Of a stretch of 10,936 nucleotides of DNA, positions 1 through 7,520 are shown in pieces. The position numbers and the translations under genes are program-made. How positions within the stretch are numbered: the first letter of the stretch is position 1; each line of letters begins with the position of its first letter. This DNA comes from Acidobacteriaceae bacterium (lineage in GTDB: Bacteria > Acidobacteriota > Terriglobia > Terriglobales > Acidobacteriaceae), in NCBI GenBank assembly GCA_003156495.1, contig PMHC01000109.1:10133-21068 (forward strand). Direction: 5' to 3'. Below the pieces are notes generated by a model that searched no databases, had not been told where the DNA came from, and worked only from the letters and a program-made list of their open reading frames with translations.

Positions 1-4
1 GCTG

Positions 5-74
5 AAGCCGTGCCCCTTCAAGGCTTTTCCGGAATAAGAGTTTTTCCGCAGCCTGTAAAGCCGTGCCCCTTCAA
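5..74. repeat. Pair of 17-bp direct intergenic repeats, REP-like
   Basis: A 17-bp word, AAGCCGTGCCCCTTCAA, occurs identically at 5-21 and 58-74, a 53-bp period. Each copy is followed by GGC or AGC, so AAGCC can pair weakly with the following GGCTT. The window begins GCT-GA-AGCCGTGCC, which looks like the right half of a palindrome whose left half (GGCACG) would lie just outside. The pair sits immediately downstream of the asmA stop codon, in the 3' region of its transcript. The repeat identity is seen directly; the REP-like label is inference. Confidence 0.6.
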
Positions 75-103
75 AGCCTCTCTACACCTACAAGAGATTT
101 GCT

Positions 104-2725
104 CTAATGGCTGGCCGTGTGCGTCTCTTTCGGCTCGGGGAAGGAGAGCTTCGGCGGATTGGTGAGGGTGACGGCGGCGGCGATTGACTGCTTGTGCAAT
201 CCGGAGCCGATCTGATTCTGACCTAGCTGGAGATTGCCGTCCGCAATGGCGGCGTCGGCCGAAAAGCGGTTGAAGTGAGCCAGCGCGGCGGGAAGCCGGC
301 TGGTTTTGGCGGCGGAGATGGCTCCGCGACCGCTCTCAATGTGCAGCGCGCCCTTGGCCGAGGTGGCCAGATCGTGGCCCGAGTAGCCAGCCAGGGCGAT
401 TTTGCCGTAACCGTTCAGCGGGCTGCCGCTCCAGCGCAGGCCGAGCAACTGGCCAAGAGCCGTGGGGCTCAGCTTTTGAAACTGGCCTTGGAAGACGTAG
501 GTGGGAAGGTCGCGATCGGTAGCGGGCCGGTCGAGAGTTCCAGAAAGATGCACCGCACCGCCCAGCAGGCCGGCGTCGAGGCTGGAAATCTCCGCGCCAG
601 TGGGGGTTACACGCACGGCGGCCGAAAAGCCGCGAAGCGTAACTGGGCCCATCTCTAGCGAGTCGGCTGAAACTCTTCCGTCGAGCCGCGGCCAGAGCGG
701 CGACGAGGCCGGGTGGAATCGGTCGATAAGCGAAGAGAGCAGCGTGCCTTTTTTCTGCGCGCCAAGCAGCGAGGTTTGCAGCGCCGCGAGGTCGAGCGAG
801 GCAAAATGGAGCTGGAATTGAGGCGCGCAGGCCTGCGATTCGTGCTGGTCGGCCGGGCAGTTCAGCGGCAAGACCAAGCCGGCGCTTCCCTTGAGCGGGC
901 CGTAGGAGAAGGCGACCGAATCCCAGTGCAGACTGTCTGGCTCCAGATGCAGCGTGCCCTGCTCGATGGCGACGGTGCTGGCCAGATGGCTGCTCTTCCA
1001 GTTGGCGTTGCGCAGGGTCACGGTTCCGGTGAGGGCGTCGGCGGCTGGCGGCGAAGCAACCACGCCGTTTTGCAGCGCGCGCGCCGCAACTGCCGGAGCG
1101 CTTGTTTGAGCTGGCACAGGCGCGCTGGGCGGAAGGATTTCGGCCGGCGGCAGCCAGGGACCGGCGGCTACCAGATCGAGCGTGAGCGGATCGCCGGCGA
1201 AGGCGTCGAGTACGGCGGCTTGTGAGACTCCGGCGGCATGCGCGAACTCGCGAGTGCGGGCGAAGCTGGCTTGCCCATGCAGGGCAACTTGGTAGCCGGC
1301 GCGCGAAAGGCTCACGGCCACGGCCAGGGGAGCGGTGCCGCCGGCGGGGATGGAAAGCTCTCCGGCCAGGGCGCGAGGCGCTTCCGGCTGAACCGCGGAG
1401 GGAGCAAAAACGATCTTGGCGACCTGAATAGGCTGGCTGAGCGGGCCGCCGCTCAAAGAAAAGTCGGTAACGGTCAGCTCGCCGGTTAGTGGATTGGGCG
1501 GCGCGGCGGCGGATTTAGCCGTCTTTTTGCCGGGTTTGGCGAGATTTTCCGCTTCGGCGCGGGCGGCCGCATCGTCGTAAACGAGTTCGCCGCTGATGGC
1601 GCCTTTGGCCACCAGACCGGGATCGATGCCGCTGCGCAGCGTGCGCAACAGGTCGAGGCCGGCGGCGACGGGAATGCGGCTCAGGTCGGCGGTCAGGTGC
1701 GGCGCGGCGTTGGCGCCGAGCTTGTCGCCGGCAAAGTGGATGTGGCCGCCGCCCAGCGGCGAGTCGCAGGAGAGATTTTCCATGCTGCGCCGGGCGTAGT
1801 GGTAGACCAGCGCGCAGTTGGCATCGAAGTCGAGCGGTTCGGCGGGTACGAACTCGGCGCGATGCACGCCGACGGCGCGCAAACGCAGGCGAAGCTGCGC
1901 GGATTCGGCCGTGCCCTCAAAGTGAAAATTGCCAGTCAAATCGCCGCGCCAGCCGGGATCGGAGCCGGTGATGAGCCGCGAAAGCTGGCCCAACTGCGCC
2001 TCGCGCCAATCGACGTCGAGCTGGATCGGCATTTGATGCAGCGTGGCGGCGCGATGAATGCTGCCTTCAAGGCGCACCACGCCGGTTTCTTCCTGAAAGA
2101 GGCTGACGTCGGTGCGCGCTGGCTGGCCGCGCAGGCGAATGCGCCACTCGCCGGAGTTCTGCTGCCAGAGCGAGAAGTCGGTGTTGAGCAGAGAGAAGGG
2201 CAGCTTTTCGGAGCCGTCTTTAAAGTTAATGCGGGAGTTGGTGGCCACCATATAGGGCAGCTTGGGCACAGCGCCCTGGGCCGAGCCGGTTTGCGAGGCG
2301 GCGGCAGAGCGGAAGAGCGGATCGAGGTTCCAGTGGCCGGGCGTGGAGCGCACCACGTTCAGGCTGGCCTCATCGACGCTGATCTTGCCGATTTCCAGAT
2401 GGCCGCGCCAAAGCGAAAGCAGGCGGATGGAGGTGATGACTTTACTGGCGTACAGAACGGGCTCGGAGCCGTAAGCCGGGTCTTCGGCGACGCTCAGGTC
2501 GTAGAGCACGAAGCCGGGCCAGGGCAGCAGCCGCGCCTTCACTGAAGACAGCTTCACCGGCCGGTTCAGCGACCGGGAGACCAGTTGCGTGATCTGGCTT
2601 TTGTAGTGACTGATGCTGACAAACGGCGGCACAACCAGCACCAGCACCAGGAGTGTGACAACCCCCAGCACGAGTTGCCAGCGCCGGCGCATTTTCACTT
2701 TGCTTTTTGGGGCCGTATCGGTCAT
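104..2725 (-). CDS. AsmA family envelope protein
   Basis: This encodes a protein of about 873 residues. A basic N-terminus is followed by one membrane anchor at about residues 15-38, rich in Leu and Val. An AsmA-type N-terminal region follows (about 45-150), with the typical alternation of short beta-strand motifs, for example the stretch around LSSVKARLLPWPGFVLYDL and a later GKISVDEASLNVVR. The long middle is low in recognisable motifs. The C-terminal part (about 680-850) has the AsmA_2-like pattern of GxxxLSGTLDRP, QGQFQKLS and an internally repetitive beta structure. AsmA/TamB-like proteins are inner-membrane-anchored periplasmic proteins linked to outer-membrane assembly or lipid transport; the specific role here is unknown. 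I chose the ATG at 2725, which follows GGAAGA at short spacing. Earlier in-frame ATGs exist at 2743 and 2779, but the one at 2779 lies inside an intergenic repeat, so the longer form is probably artefactual. It has the same orientation as the lepB pair upstream and is separated from it by about 204 bp containing a repeat element. Confidence 0.82.
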   Translation of the reverse strand: MTDTAPKSKVKMRRRWQLVLGVVTLLVLVLVVPPFVSISHYKSQITQLVSRSLNRPVKLSSVKARLLPWPGFVLYDLSVAEDPAYGSEPVLYASKVITSIRLLSLWRGHLEIGKISVDEASLNVVRSTPGHWNLDPLFRSAAASQTGSAQGAVPKLPYMVATNSRINFKDGSEKLPFSLLNTDFSLWQQNSGEWRIRLRGQPARTDVSLFQEETGVVRLEGSIHRAATLHQMPIQLDVDWREAQLGQLSRLITGSDPGWRGDLTGNFHFEGTAESAQLRLRLRAVGVHRAEFVPAEPLDFDANCALVYHYARRSMENLSCDSPLGGGHIHFAGDKLGANAAPHLTADLSRIPVAAGLDLLRTLRSGIDPGLVAKGAISGELVYDDAAARAEAENLAKPGKKTAKSAAAPPNPLTGELTVTDFSLSGGPLSQPIQVAKIVFAPSAVQPEAPRALAGELSIPAGGTAPLAVAVSLSRAGYQVALHGQASFARTREFAHAAGVSQAAVLDAFAGDPLTLDLVAAGPWLPPAEILPPSAPVPAQTSAPAVAARALQNGVVASPPAADALTGTVTLRNANWKSSHLASTVAIEQGTLHLEPDSLHWDSVAFSYGPLKGSAGLVLPLNCPADQHESQACAPQFQLHFASLDLAALQTSLLGAQKKGTLLSSLIDRFHPASSPLWPRLDGRVSADSLEMGPVTLRGFSAAVRVTPTGAEISSLDAGLLGGAVHLSGTLDRPATDRDLPTYVFQGQFQKLSPTALGQLLGLRWSGSPLNGYGKIALAGYSGHDLATSAKGALHIESGRGAISAAKTSRLPAALAHFNRFSADAAIADGNLQLGQNQIGSGLHKQSIAAAVTLTNPPKLSFPEPKETHTASH

Positions 2726-2764
2726 GGATCTTCCAGCGTCCATTCTAACCGCTGGAAGGGGAGA

Positions 2765-2925
2765 GCAGCTTTCAGCCATCAGCTATCAGCTCTCAGCCGT
2801 CAGCTAATGTGCTTCAACTCGGGAATGAAGTCCAGGCTCTCCGCAGCATCCCTGCTTACGCCTTCAAGCAGAGCCTATATTGCCACGGCCAAGCTGAAAG
2901 CTGAGAGCTAGAGGCTAGAGGCTGC
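2765..2925. repeat. Mirrored AGC-N4 heptamer element A
   Basis: The left arm (2765-2804) is GCAGC followed by five 7-bp units ending in CAGC, with spacers TTT, CAT, TAT, TCT and CGT. The right arm (2893-2925) holds the inverted units GCTGAAA, GCTGAGA and GCTAGAG twice, then GCTGC. The arms flank an 88-bp core with no clear coding potential. Exact inverted matches between the arms include CAGCTTTCAGC (2767-2776 plus the preceding base pattern) with GCTGAAAGCTG (2893-2903), and AGCTCTCAGC (2788-2797) with GCTGAGAGCT (2900-2909). The right arm begins 4 nt after the lepB-A stop codon in the direction of transcription. The left arm ends 40 nt before the chosen asmA start. It could fold into a long imperfect RNA or DNA hairpin; its function is unknown. 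Confidence 0.85.
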
Positions 2926-2929
2926 TTTA

Positions 2930-3769
2930 TCACCGTGTCAGATGCAGCGTGCGGCTCCAGCGGGTTTCGGTAAAGAAGTGCAGGGCGATGTGGCCCATCC
3001 AGGCTACGCGTGAGCCTATGCCGGTCTGTTCGTAGATGTCGTTCGGTGTGTTGAAGGACCAGTAGTTGAGCAGCGGGCGGCCGACGATGTTCTGCCGGGG
3101 CACAAAACCCCAATAGCGCGAATCAAGGCTGTCGTGGCGATTGTCGCCCATCATGAAGTACATGCCCTGGGGAACGACCAGATCGCCGTTGACCACGTCT
3201 TTGGGAAACTCGACGCTGGACCAACTGTCGGGAACCTGCGCGATATTGGGCGGCGGCATGGAAGGGAACTCGTCGAGAAAGGTCTGATAATTTTCCGGCG
3301 TGGTGGGCTGGGCGTGCGGCTGGGCCTGGGCCACGCCGTTGATGATGACAATGCCGTTGTGCAGATGGATGTGGTCGCCGGGAAGGCCGACCAGGCGCTT
3401 GACCAGGATAAAGTATTGCGGCTTGCCGTCGGCATCCAGATCGGGTTCGGCGACGGGCTTGAGAAAGACGAGAATGTCGCCGCGGCGCGGTTCGCGATAG
3501 TGAGCCAGGGGCATCCACTTGGTTGGCGGGGCCAGAGTGATGCGATCGACGATCAGGTGATCGCCCACCAGCAGGGTCTTTTCCATCGAGCCGGAGGGAA
3601 TGACGAAGTTCTGCGCCAGAAAAGTGAGAATGAACAGGCCGACGACCAGCACCGCGCAGATGCCGGCCAGCGATTCAAAGGGCGTTTCCTCGGCCGTGAC
3701 GGCTTTGGGAAGTGCTTCCGGGGGATTTTCGGCGAGTTCTTTAGCCGCTCGCTTGTTTTTCTTTGCCAT
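2930..3769 (-). CDS. lepB: Type I signal peptidase (copy A)
   Basis: This is a membrane-bound serine protease that removes Sec/Tat signal peptides on the outer face of the inner membrane. The 279-residue form has a Lys-rich cytoplasmic N-terminus, one transmembrane segment (about 33-55), and the S26 boxes in order. Box B, PSGSMEKTLLVGD, carries the nucleophile Ser61. Box D, ILVKRLVGLPGD, carries the general base Lys124. Box E, GDNRxxSLDSRYWGFVPR, is at about 208-225. A Pro-rich insert at about 145-185 and a C-terminal extension ending RWSRTLHLTR follow the core. The start is uncertain: the ATG at 3769 gives a normal N-terminus, while a TTG at 3805 would add 12 residues; neither has a strong ribosome binding site. 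It lies 54 bp downstream of the second lepB and is probably co-transcribed with it. All catalytic residues are present, so it is expected to be active. Confidence 0.93.
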   Translation of the reverse strand: MAKKNKRAAKELAENPPEALPKAVTAEETPFESLAGICAVLVVGLFILTFLAQNFVIPSGSMEKTLLVGDHLIVDRITLAPPTKWMPLAHYREPRRGDILVFLKPVAEPDLDADGKPQYFILVKRLVGLPGDHIHLHNGIVIINGVAQAQPHAQPTTPENYQTFLDEFPSMPPPNIAQVPDSWSSVEFPKDVVNGDLVVPQGMYFMMGDNRHDSLDSRYWGFVPRQNIVGRPLLNYWSFNTPNDIYEQTGIGSRVAWMGHIALHFFTETRWSRTLHLTR

Positions 3770-3823
3770 TCTCTTTGTCGCTCGCTGCGTAATCGTATTG
3801 CTCAACCTGGTGAAAGCTTGAAA

Positions 3824-4621
3824 TTAATGCACTACGTGGAAGATGCGCCGCCAGCGGGCGAAGCCCTTGAGCCGGGTCGCGAGTTCCTGTTCGTGTCCGA
3901 GTCTATCATTTGCGGCCTGCTGCGCCGCTACTTCGCTGGAGGCCAACGGATCGGTGGAGGAGGGCCGCGCCAGTGAGAAGTAGATCACCAGCGGGCGGGC
4001 GACGATCGCCTGGCGGGGAACGAAGCCCCAAAAACGTGAGTCTTTGCTGTGATTGCGGTTGTCGCCCATTACGAAATACTCGCCGGCGGGCACCGTCAGC
4101 TCGCCCTGACGGGTGAGGTACTGCATCTGCCGCCACCAGTCGGGATCGATCTCCGGGTCGGAGTAGACCTTGGCCGGAAAGTTGTCGCGGTCTAGGTTGG
4201 CGGGGGCGGGTTCGAAGGCGGCGTAGGGCTCGCGGAGCGGAAGCCCATTGATGTAGACCTGGCCGCCGGCGATGCGCAACCGGTCGCCGGGCAGGCCCAC
4301 CACGCGCTTGATCAGCATGGAAGGCTGCGGGTGGTGGAAGACGACAATGTCGCCGCGAAGAACCTCGCGGTAGGGCAGCAGGCAGGAGCTTAAGCGATCG
4401 GCCGGGCCGTAGACCTGTTTGTTGAAGAGCAGAAAATCGCCGACCAGCAGCGTGCGCTCCATGCTTTCGGAGGGGATCAGGAAAGGCTGCACGACGAAGC
4501 AGAGTATGAACAGCGCCACCACGATGGTTTGCAGCAGCGAAGCCAAAGCCTGCGGCAGCGCCGGCAAGCGCAAGCGAAAGGCCTGCGGGGCCGGCAACGG
4601 TGTGGGGAGCGATGTGCTCAT
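3824..4621 (-). CDS. lepB: Type I signal peptidase (copy B)
   Basis: This second complete S26 signal peptidase has 265 residues. A Pro-rich N-terminus precedes one membrane span (about 27-48). The nucleophile Ser53 is in PSESMERTLLVGD and the general base Lys105 in MLIKRVVGLPGD. The conserved GDNRNHSKDSRFWGFVPRQ box is at about 186-204. The C-terminal tail, RWRRIFHVVH, echoes that of the neighbouring copy. Box sequences of the two copies are close but the intervening regions differ, as expected for an old tandem duplication with possible division of substrates. Its ATG overlaps the rnc stop codon in an ATGA, so translational coupling to rnc is likely. The start is well fixed by this overlap. 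Confidence 0.95.
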   Translation of the reverse strand: MSTSLPTPLPAPQAFRLRLPALPQALASLLQTIVVALFILCFVVQPFLIPSESMERTLLVGDFLLFNKQVYGPADRLSSCLLPYREVLRGDIVVFHHPQPSMLIKRVVGLPGDRLRIAGGQVYINGLPLREPYAAFEPAPANLDRDNFPAKVYSDPEIDPDWWRQMQYLTRQGELTVPAGEYFVMGDNRNHSKDSRFWGFVPRQAIVARPLVIYFSLARPSSTDPLASSEVAAQQAANDRLGHEQELATRLKGFARWRRIFHVVH

Positions 4622-5520
4622 TGCGCCGCCGGCCTCTCCTTCTCGGCCTCAAGGCTGGAATCAAGGCCAGAATCGAGGCCAGATTCCAGAGCGGAATCAC
4701 CTGCGGCCTCGGCGTCCATGCGCTCCAGCGCGCAGCGCGCGGCGTCTTGCTCGGCGTGTTTTTTGGTGCGTCCCATGCCTCGGGCCAGCGGTTCACCTTT
4801 CCGCTCGGAATCGGTTTTTAGCCGTACCTCGACCAGAAAACGCTTGTGGTGGTCGGGGCCACTCTCGCTCTTCAATCGGTAGAGGGGCGTGCCGGCATGC
4901 GCGGCCTGCAGCCGCTCCTGCAGCGCGGATTTGTAGTTGCCCATCGCCGCTCCGGTGCGCAGTTCGGAGGCCAGCTCATCGGCGGCCTTGCCCATCACTA
5001 GGTTCTGCACAAACCCCCGCACCGGTTCCAGGCCGCCATCGAGAAAGAGCGCGCCCATTACCGCTTCCATGGTATTGGATAGCACCGTGCTTTTGCGCCG
5101 CAGCCCGCTGTGTTCTTCGCCGCTGCTCAGACGCAGATATTTGCCCAGCCCGACCGCCTCGGCCACCTGCGCCATGTGCAGTCTGCTCACTAACCCGGAA
5201 CGGACGCGCGTCAGCTCGCCCTCGTGCCATTCGGGATGGGCGACAAACAGCTCTGCGGCCACCACCAGCCCCAGAACCGCATCGCCTAAAAACTCCAGCC
5301 GCTCGTTGTCGCCAACGTTTGGCGCTTCATTGCCGCCGTTCTTTTGGGCAAGCTGGTGAGCCAGCGAGCGATGGGTAAGCGCCCGAATGAGCAGACCGGG
5401 GTCGGAAAAAGTGTGTTCCAGTGCACTCTCCAGCTCTTTGATCTCCGTTTTCACGCGCAACCCGCCAGTATTGTCTTCTGACTCTCTATTTTGACGCACT
5501 TTGCGCCTTTCAGGCTTCAT
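4618..5520 (-). CDS. rnc: Ribonuclease III
   Basis: This double-stranded-RNA endonuclease acts in rRNA and mRNA processing. The catalytic domain (about 25-180) contains NERLEFLGDAVL with Glu73, Glu76 and Asp80, matching E. coli Glu38, Glu41 and Asp45. In the second metal-binding motif, SNTMEAVMGALFLDGG, Glu152 matches E. coli Glu117, but the position of E. coli Asp114 is Asn149. A dsRNA-binding domain follows (about 193-268, GNYKSALQERLQ to KKHAEQDAARCALERM). At 300 residues it is longer than the roughly 225-250 usual for the family: it has about 22 extra N-terminal residues and an acidic, repetitive C-terminal tail. A GTG at 5454 would give a typical N-terminus (278 residues); neither start has a strong ribosome binding site, so 5520 is provisional. 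It is the first gene of the rnc-lepB-lepB cluster. Confidence 0.95.
   Translation of the reverse strand: MKPERRKVRQNRESEDNTGGLRVKTEIKELESALEHTFSDPGLLIRALTHRSLAHQLAQKNGGNEAPNVGDNERLEFLGDAVLGLVVAAELFVAHPEWHEGELTRVRSGLVSRLHMAQVAEAVGLGKYLRLSSGEEHSGLRRKSTVLSNTMEAVMGALFLDGGLEPVRGFVQNLVMGKAADELASELRTGAAMGNYKSALQERLQAAHAGTPLYRLKSESGPDHHKRFLVEVRLKTDSERKGEPLARGMGRTKKHAEQDAARCALERMDAEAAGDSALESGLDSGLDSSLEAEKERPAAQ
4649..4696. repeat. 12-bp tandem repeat in the 3' end of rnc
   Basis: Four diverged 12-bp units (4649-4660, 4661-4672, 4673-4684, 4685-4696) with a consensus near TCAAGGCCAGAA are in frame. They encode the tetrapeptide series LESG, LDSG, LDSS, LEAE in the RNase III C-terminal tail, outside the dsRNA-binding domain. 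The period is a multiple of three, so unit gain or loss would keep the frame. Confidence 0.7.
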
Positions 5521-5622
5521 TTCGTTTTACGAGAGACGAGGACGGAGCTTCATTGCGTTCCGGTCCCGGATTCATTTGCGGGGGGCAAATGCGCAAGATA
5601 TTTAAAATCAATTTGATGTAAA

Positions 5623-5652
5623 GGAGCTACGACGCGTGGGCGCTGTAGCTCC
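5623..5652. terminator. Hairpin between the TPR gene and rnc
   Basis: GGAGCTAC (5623-5630) and GTAGCTCC (5645-5652) form an 8-bp perfect stem, with CGC/GCG able to pair inside the 14-nt loop. It lies downstream of the TPR gene stop (5689) and upstream of rnc, both on the minus strand. The minus-strand sequence after the stem is CTTTACATC, a poor U-tract, so an intrinsic terminator is possible but not convincing; a leader structure for rnc is an alternative. The rest of 5521-5688 holds an AT-rich patch and no gene. Confidence 0.4.
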
Positions 5653-5688
5653 AATCCCTGTTTTGGGAACGACGGCCGTTTTTTTACT

Positions 5689-7470
5689 TTACCGCGGCTT
5701 AACCGTCCCATTTTGCGCTGGCGCGGCCGCCTCCCCTGGCTGTTGCGCCTTCGGCTCGCTGTCGTCGTCAGCCTCTTCTTCGCAGGCGTGTTCGTGGCCC
5801 CGCTGAACGTAGGCGGCCTTGACGCCGCGCTCGGCGGCCAAACGGGTGTCGAGCTGGCCGTCGCGCGCCTCGAGCGCAGCCTTGTACTCGGCCACGGCCT
5901 CCTCGCGCTTGCACTCCAAGTCAAGCATACGGCCCAGGTAGATGTGCGACCAGGCCAAGAGTCGCTGCTCCTTGCTGGTGGCCAGTGTCTTTTGGAACTC
6001 TTCCATCGCCAGATCGGGATGGACGGTTAACAGATCGACGCGGGCGAGGATGAAGTGGGCGTGGGCGGCCTCGGCCGTCGATGCGATGGTGTCGGTCTGG
6101 CTGGCGAGGGCCTTTTGCGCCATTGCGGCGGCGGTGGCCGTGTCGCCGGAGGCCAGCTTGGCCTCGGCCAGCTCGATGCCGGTTAACTGCCGGGGTTTGG
6201 CCCGCTGCAGAACGTCGTCGTCGGCCTCTTTGTCGAACTCGAGCTGCCGGGCGCGATGCTGCTGCTGCTCGATATCCATGCTGTAGACCATTTCGCCGAT
6301 GGTGTCGGTCAGGCCGGCCGGGTCTTTTTCAAACAAAAGCATCTGCTCGTAGAAATATTGCGTGAGTATGAAGCCCTGGCGCATGTCGTGCTGTACCGCG
6401 GCCCACTTGGCGGCGTCGATCTTCTGCTGGCTGACCTGGCGCTCGTGCTCGTAGCGCGGCAATTGCGAGCGGTCGATGCCCACCGGAATCTTGTACAGGG
6501 CGATGCCGGTATCCATGGTGCGCGCTTCGATGGCCTTGATGAGACACTCGACGGTCAACGCCACGGTGTCGGAGTGGTAGCGGAAATCCAGCGGCGCTTC
6601 GCGCACTTCTTTGAGGAGGGGCTGTTCGCGCGCCAGAGCGTTGGAGCGGGCGTAGAGCAGCGGATCGATGATGTAGTGCAAGTAGGTGTGGCGCACGTCG
6701 TTCATGCGGATCGCGCCCTGGCTGGGCGAGACGACCACGATGTAGTCGGTGCCGTAGATGCGGGCGTTGACGATGCCGGGCGAAAGCAGCGGCTCGACGA
6801 TGACGATGAACCGGCTGCCGTTGTAAGTCGATGCCGGCACCTTCAAGTAGAGGTTGGCGTTGACGATCATCTGCGAGAGCGGATCGTGCAGCTTGTCGCT
6901 CACCTCGTCGTAGGTGGGGTGGATGGTGAGCCAGATTCCATGCAGATCGACGGCGGCGGCGAAGGCGCGCAGCGCGGGCAGAATCTCGACCACCTGCGTC
7001 GAGTCGGGCGGCATCTCGGTCAAATCGGCGGTGACCTCCAGTTCCGGCGGCGGCGTCAGGTAAAGCGACAGAGAGATGTACTGCGCAATGTCGCGCGATG
7101 TGCCGGTCATGCGGTGCTGGGCAATATAGAGGCAGACGGTGTCGCGCTTGGCGCGCGCTTCTTCGCTCTGCGCGAAGGTTTTGTTCATCTCTTCGCGAAT
7201 GTGCTGGCGCACCGGCTCGCTGTTGCCGAGCCCTTCGTCGTAGCCGCAGGCATTCAGCGCCGCCGCCATCACGAAGACCGGCTCGGAGCTGATGAGCGAA
7301 ATTGTGGGGCCGGCCGGATCGATCAGCGACGGCGCTTTTTCTCGCGCGAATACCTGCGCGGCCGAGGAACTGGAGGCTTGCGCCGGCGCAAAGGCAGGCG
7401 CTAGGCCGGCCAGGATGAACAACCCGGCGGCCATCGACAGAGAGGTGTGGCGGAATGCACGCAGCGTCAT
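5689..7470 (-). CDS. Secreted TPR protein with degenerate HExxH-like motif
   Basis: This 593-residue protein begins with a Sec-type signal peptide (hydrophobic core about 11-28, Ala-rich, cleavage plausible near AFA or AQA), so it is likely periplasmic or outer-membrane associated. The region at about 50-330 is not one I can name. It contains a run resembling the active-site surroundings of zinc metallopeptidases: a beta-like stretch YGTDYIVVVSPS (239-250), then MNDVRHTYLHYIIDP (256-270). HTYLH (261-265) matches HExxH except that the catalytic Glu is Thr, which suggests a non-catalytic or altered descendant. The C-terminal part (about 430-540) has TPR-like helical pairs (ELAEAKLASGDTATAAAMAQKAL, then AHFILARVDLL, WSHIYLGRMLDLECKREEAVAEYKAAL). 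The tail after 562 is acidic then Pro/Ala-rich. The ATG is preceded by GGCAGGG about 7 nt upstream. It sits downstream of the sigma/anti-sigma pair in the same orientation, separated by repeat element B. Function unknown. Confidence 0.85.
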   Translation of the reverse strand: MTLRAFRHTSLSMAAGLFILAGLAPAFAPAQASSSSAAQVFAREKAPSLIDPAGPTISLISSEPVFVMAAALNACGYDEGLGNSEPVRQHIREEMNKTFAQSEEARAKRDTVCLYIAQHRMTGTSRDIAQYISLSLYLTPPPELEVTADLTEMPPDSTQVVEILPALRAFAAAVDLHGIWLTIHPTYDEVSDKLHDPLSQMIVNANLYLKVPASTYNGSRFIVIVEPLLSPGIVNARIYGTDYIVVVSPSQGAIRMNDVRHTYLHYIIDPLLYARSNALAREQPLLKEVREAPLDFRYHSDTVALTVECLIKAIEARTMDTGIALYKIPVGIDRSQLPRYEHERQVSQQKIDAAKWAAVQHDMRQGFILTQYFYEQMLLFEKDPAGLTDTIGEMVYSMDIEQQQHRARQLEFDKEADDDVLQRAKPRQLTGIELAEAKLASGDTATAAAMAQKALASQTDTIASTAEAAHAHFILARVDLLTVHPDLAMEEFQKTLATSKEQRLLAWSHIYLGRMLDLECKREEAVAEYKAALEARDGQLDTRLAAERGVKAAYVQRGHEHACEEEADDDSEPKAQQPGEAAAPAQNGTVKPR

Positions 7471-7520
7471 GAGGTAACCCTGCCTGCAAGTCTAGTGATA
7501 GGGGGTGTGGGGGTCAAACG

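Noticed and set aside
1697..2545. Plus-strand frame of 282 codons opposite asmA
   Set aside because: Antisense shadow of asmA; no ribosome binding site and no recognisable domain.
2765..2925. CRISPR-like appearance of regularly spaced short repeats
   Set aside because: The constant part is only 3 bp per 7-bp period with no 25-40 bp spacers, and no cas genes are nearby.
3134..3976. Plus-strand frame of 280 codons across the lepB pair
   Set aside because: Antisense to two catalytically complete signal peptidases, and it spans their intergenic gap.
5672..5687. ACGGCCGT followed by a T-run as a plus-strand terminator
   Set aside because: No plus-strand gene ends here, and for the minus-strand TPR transcript the run reads as A before the palindrome.
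6256..7404. Long plus-strand open frame (382 codons) opposite the TPR gene
   Set aside because: It is antisense to a convincing gene with signal peptide and TPRs, and its translation is Arg/His/Val-rich with no family resemblance, as expected from GC-rich antisense frames.
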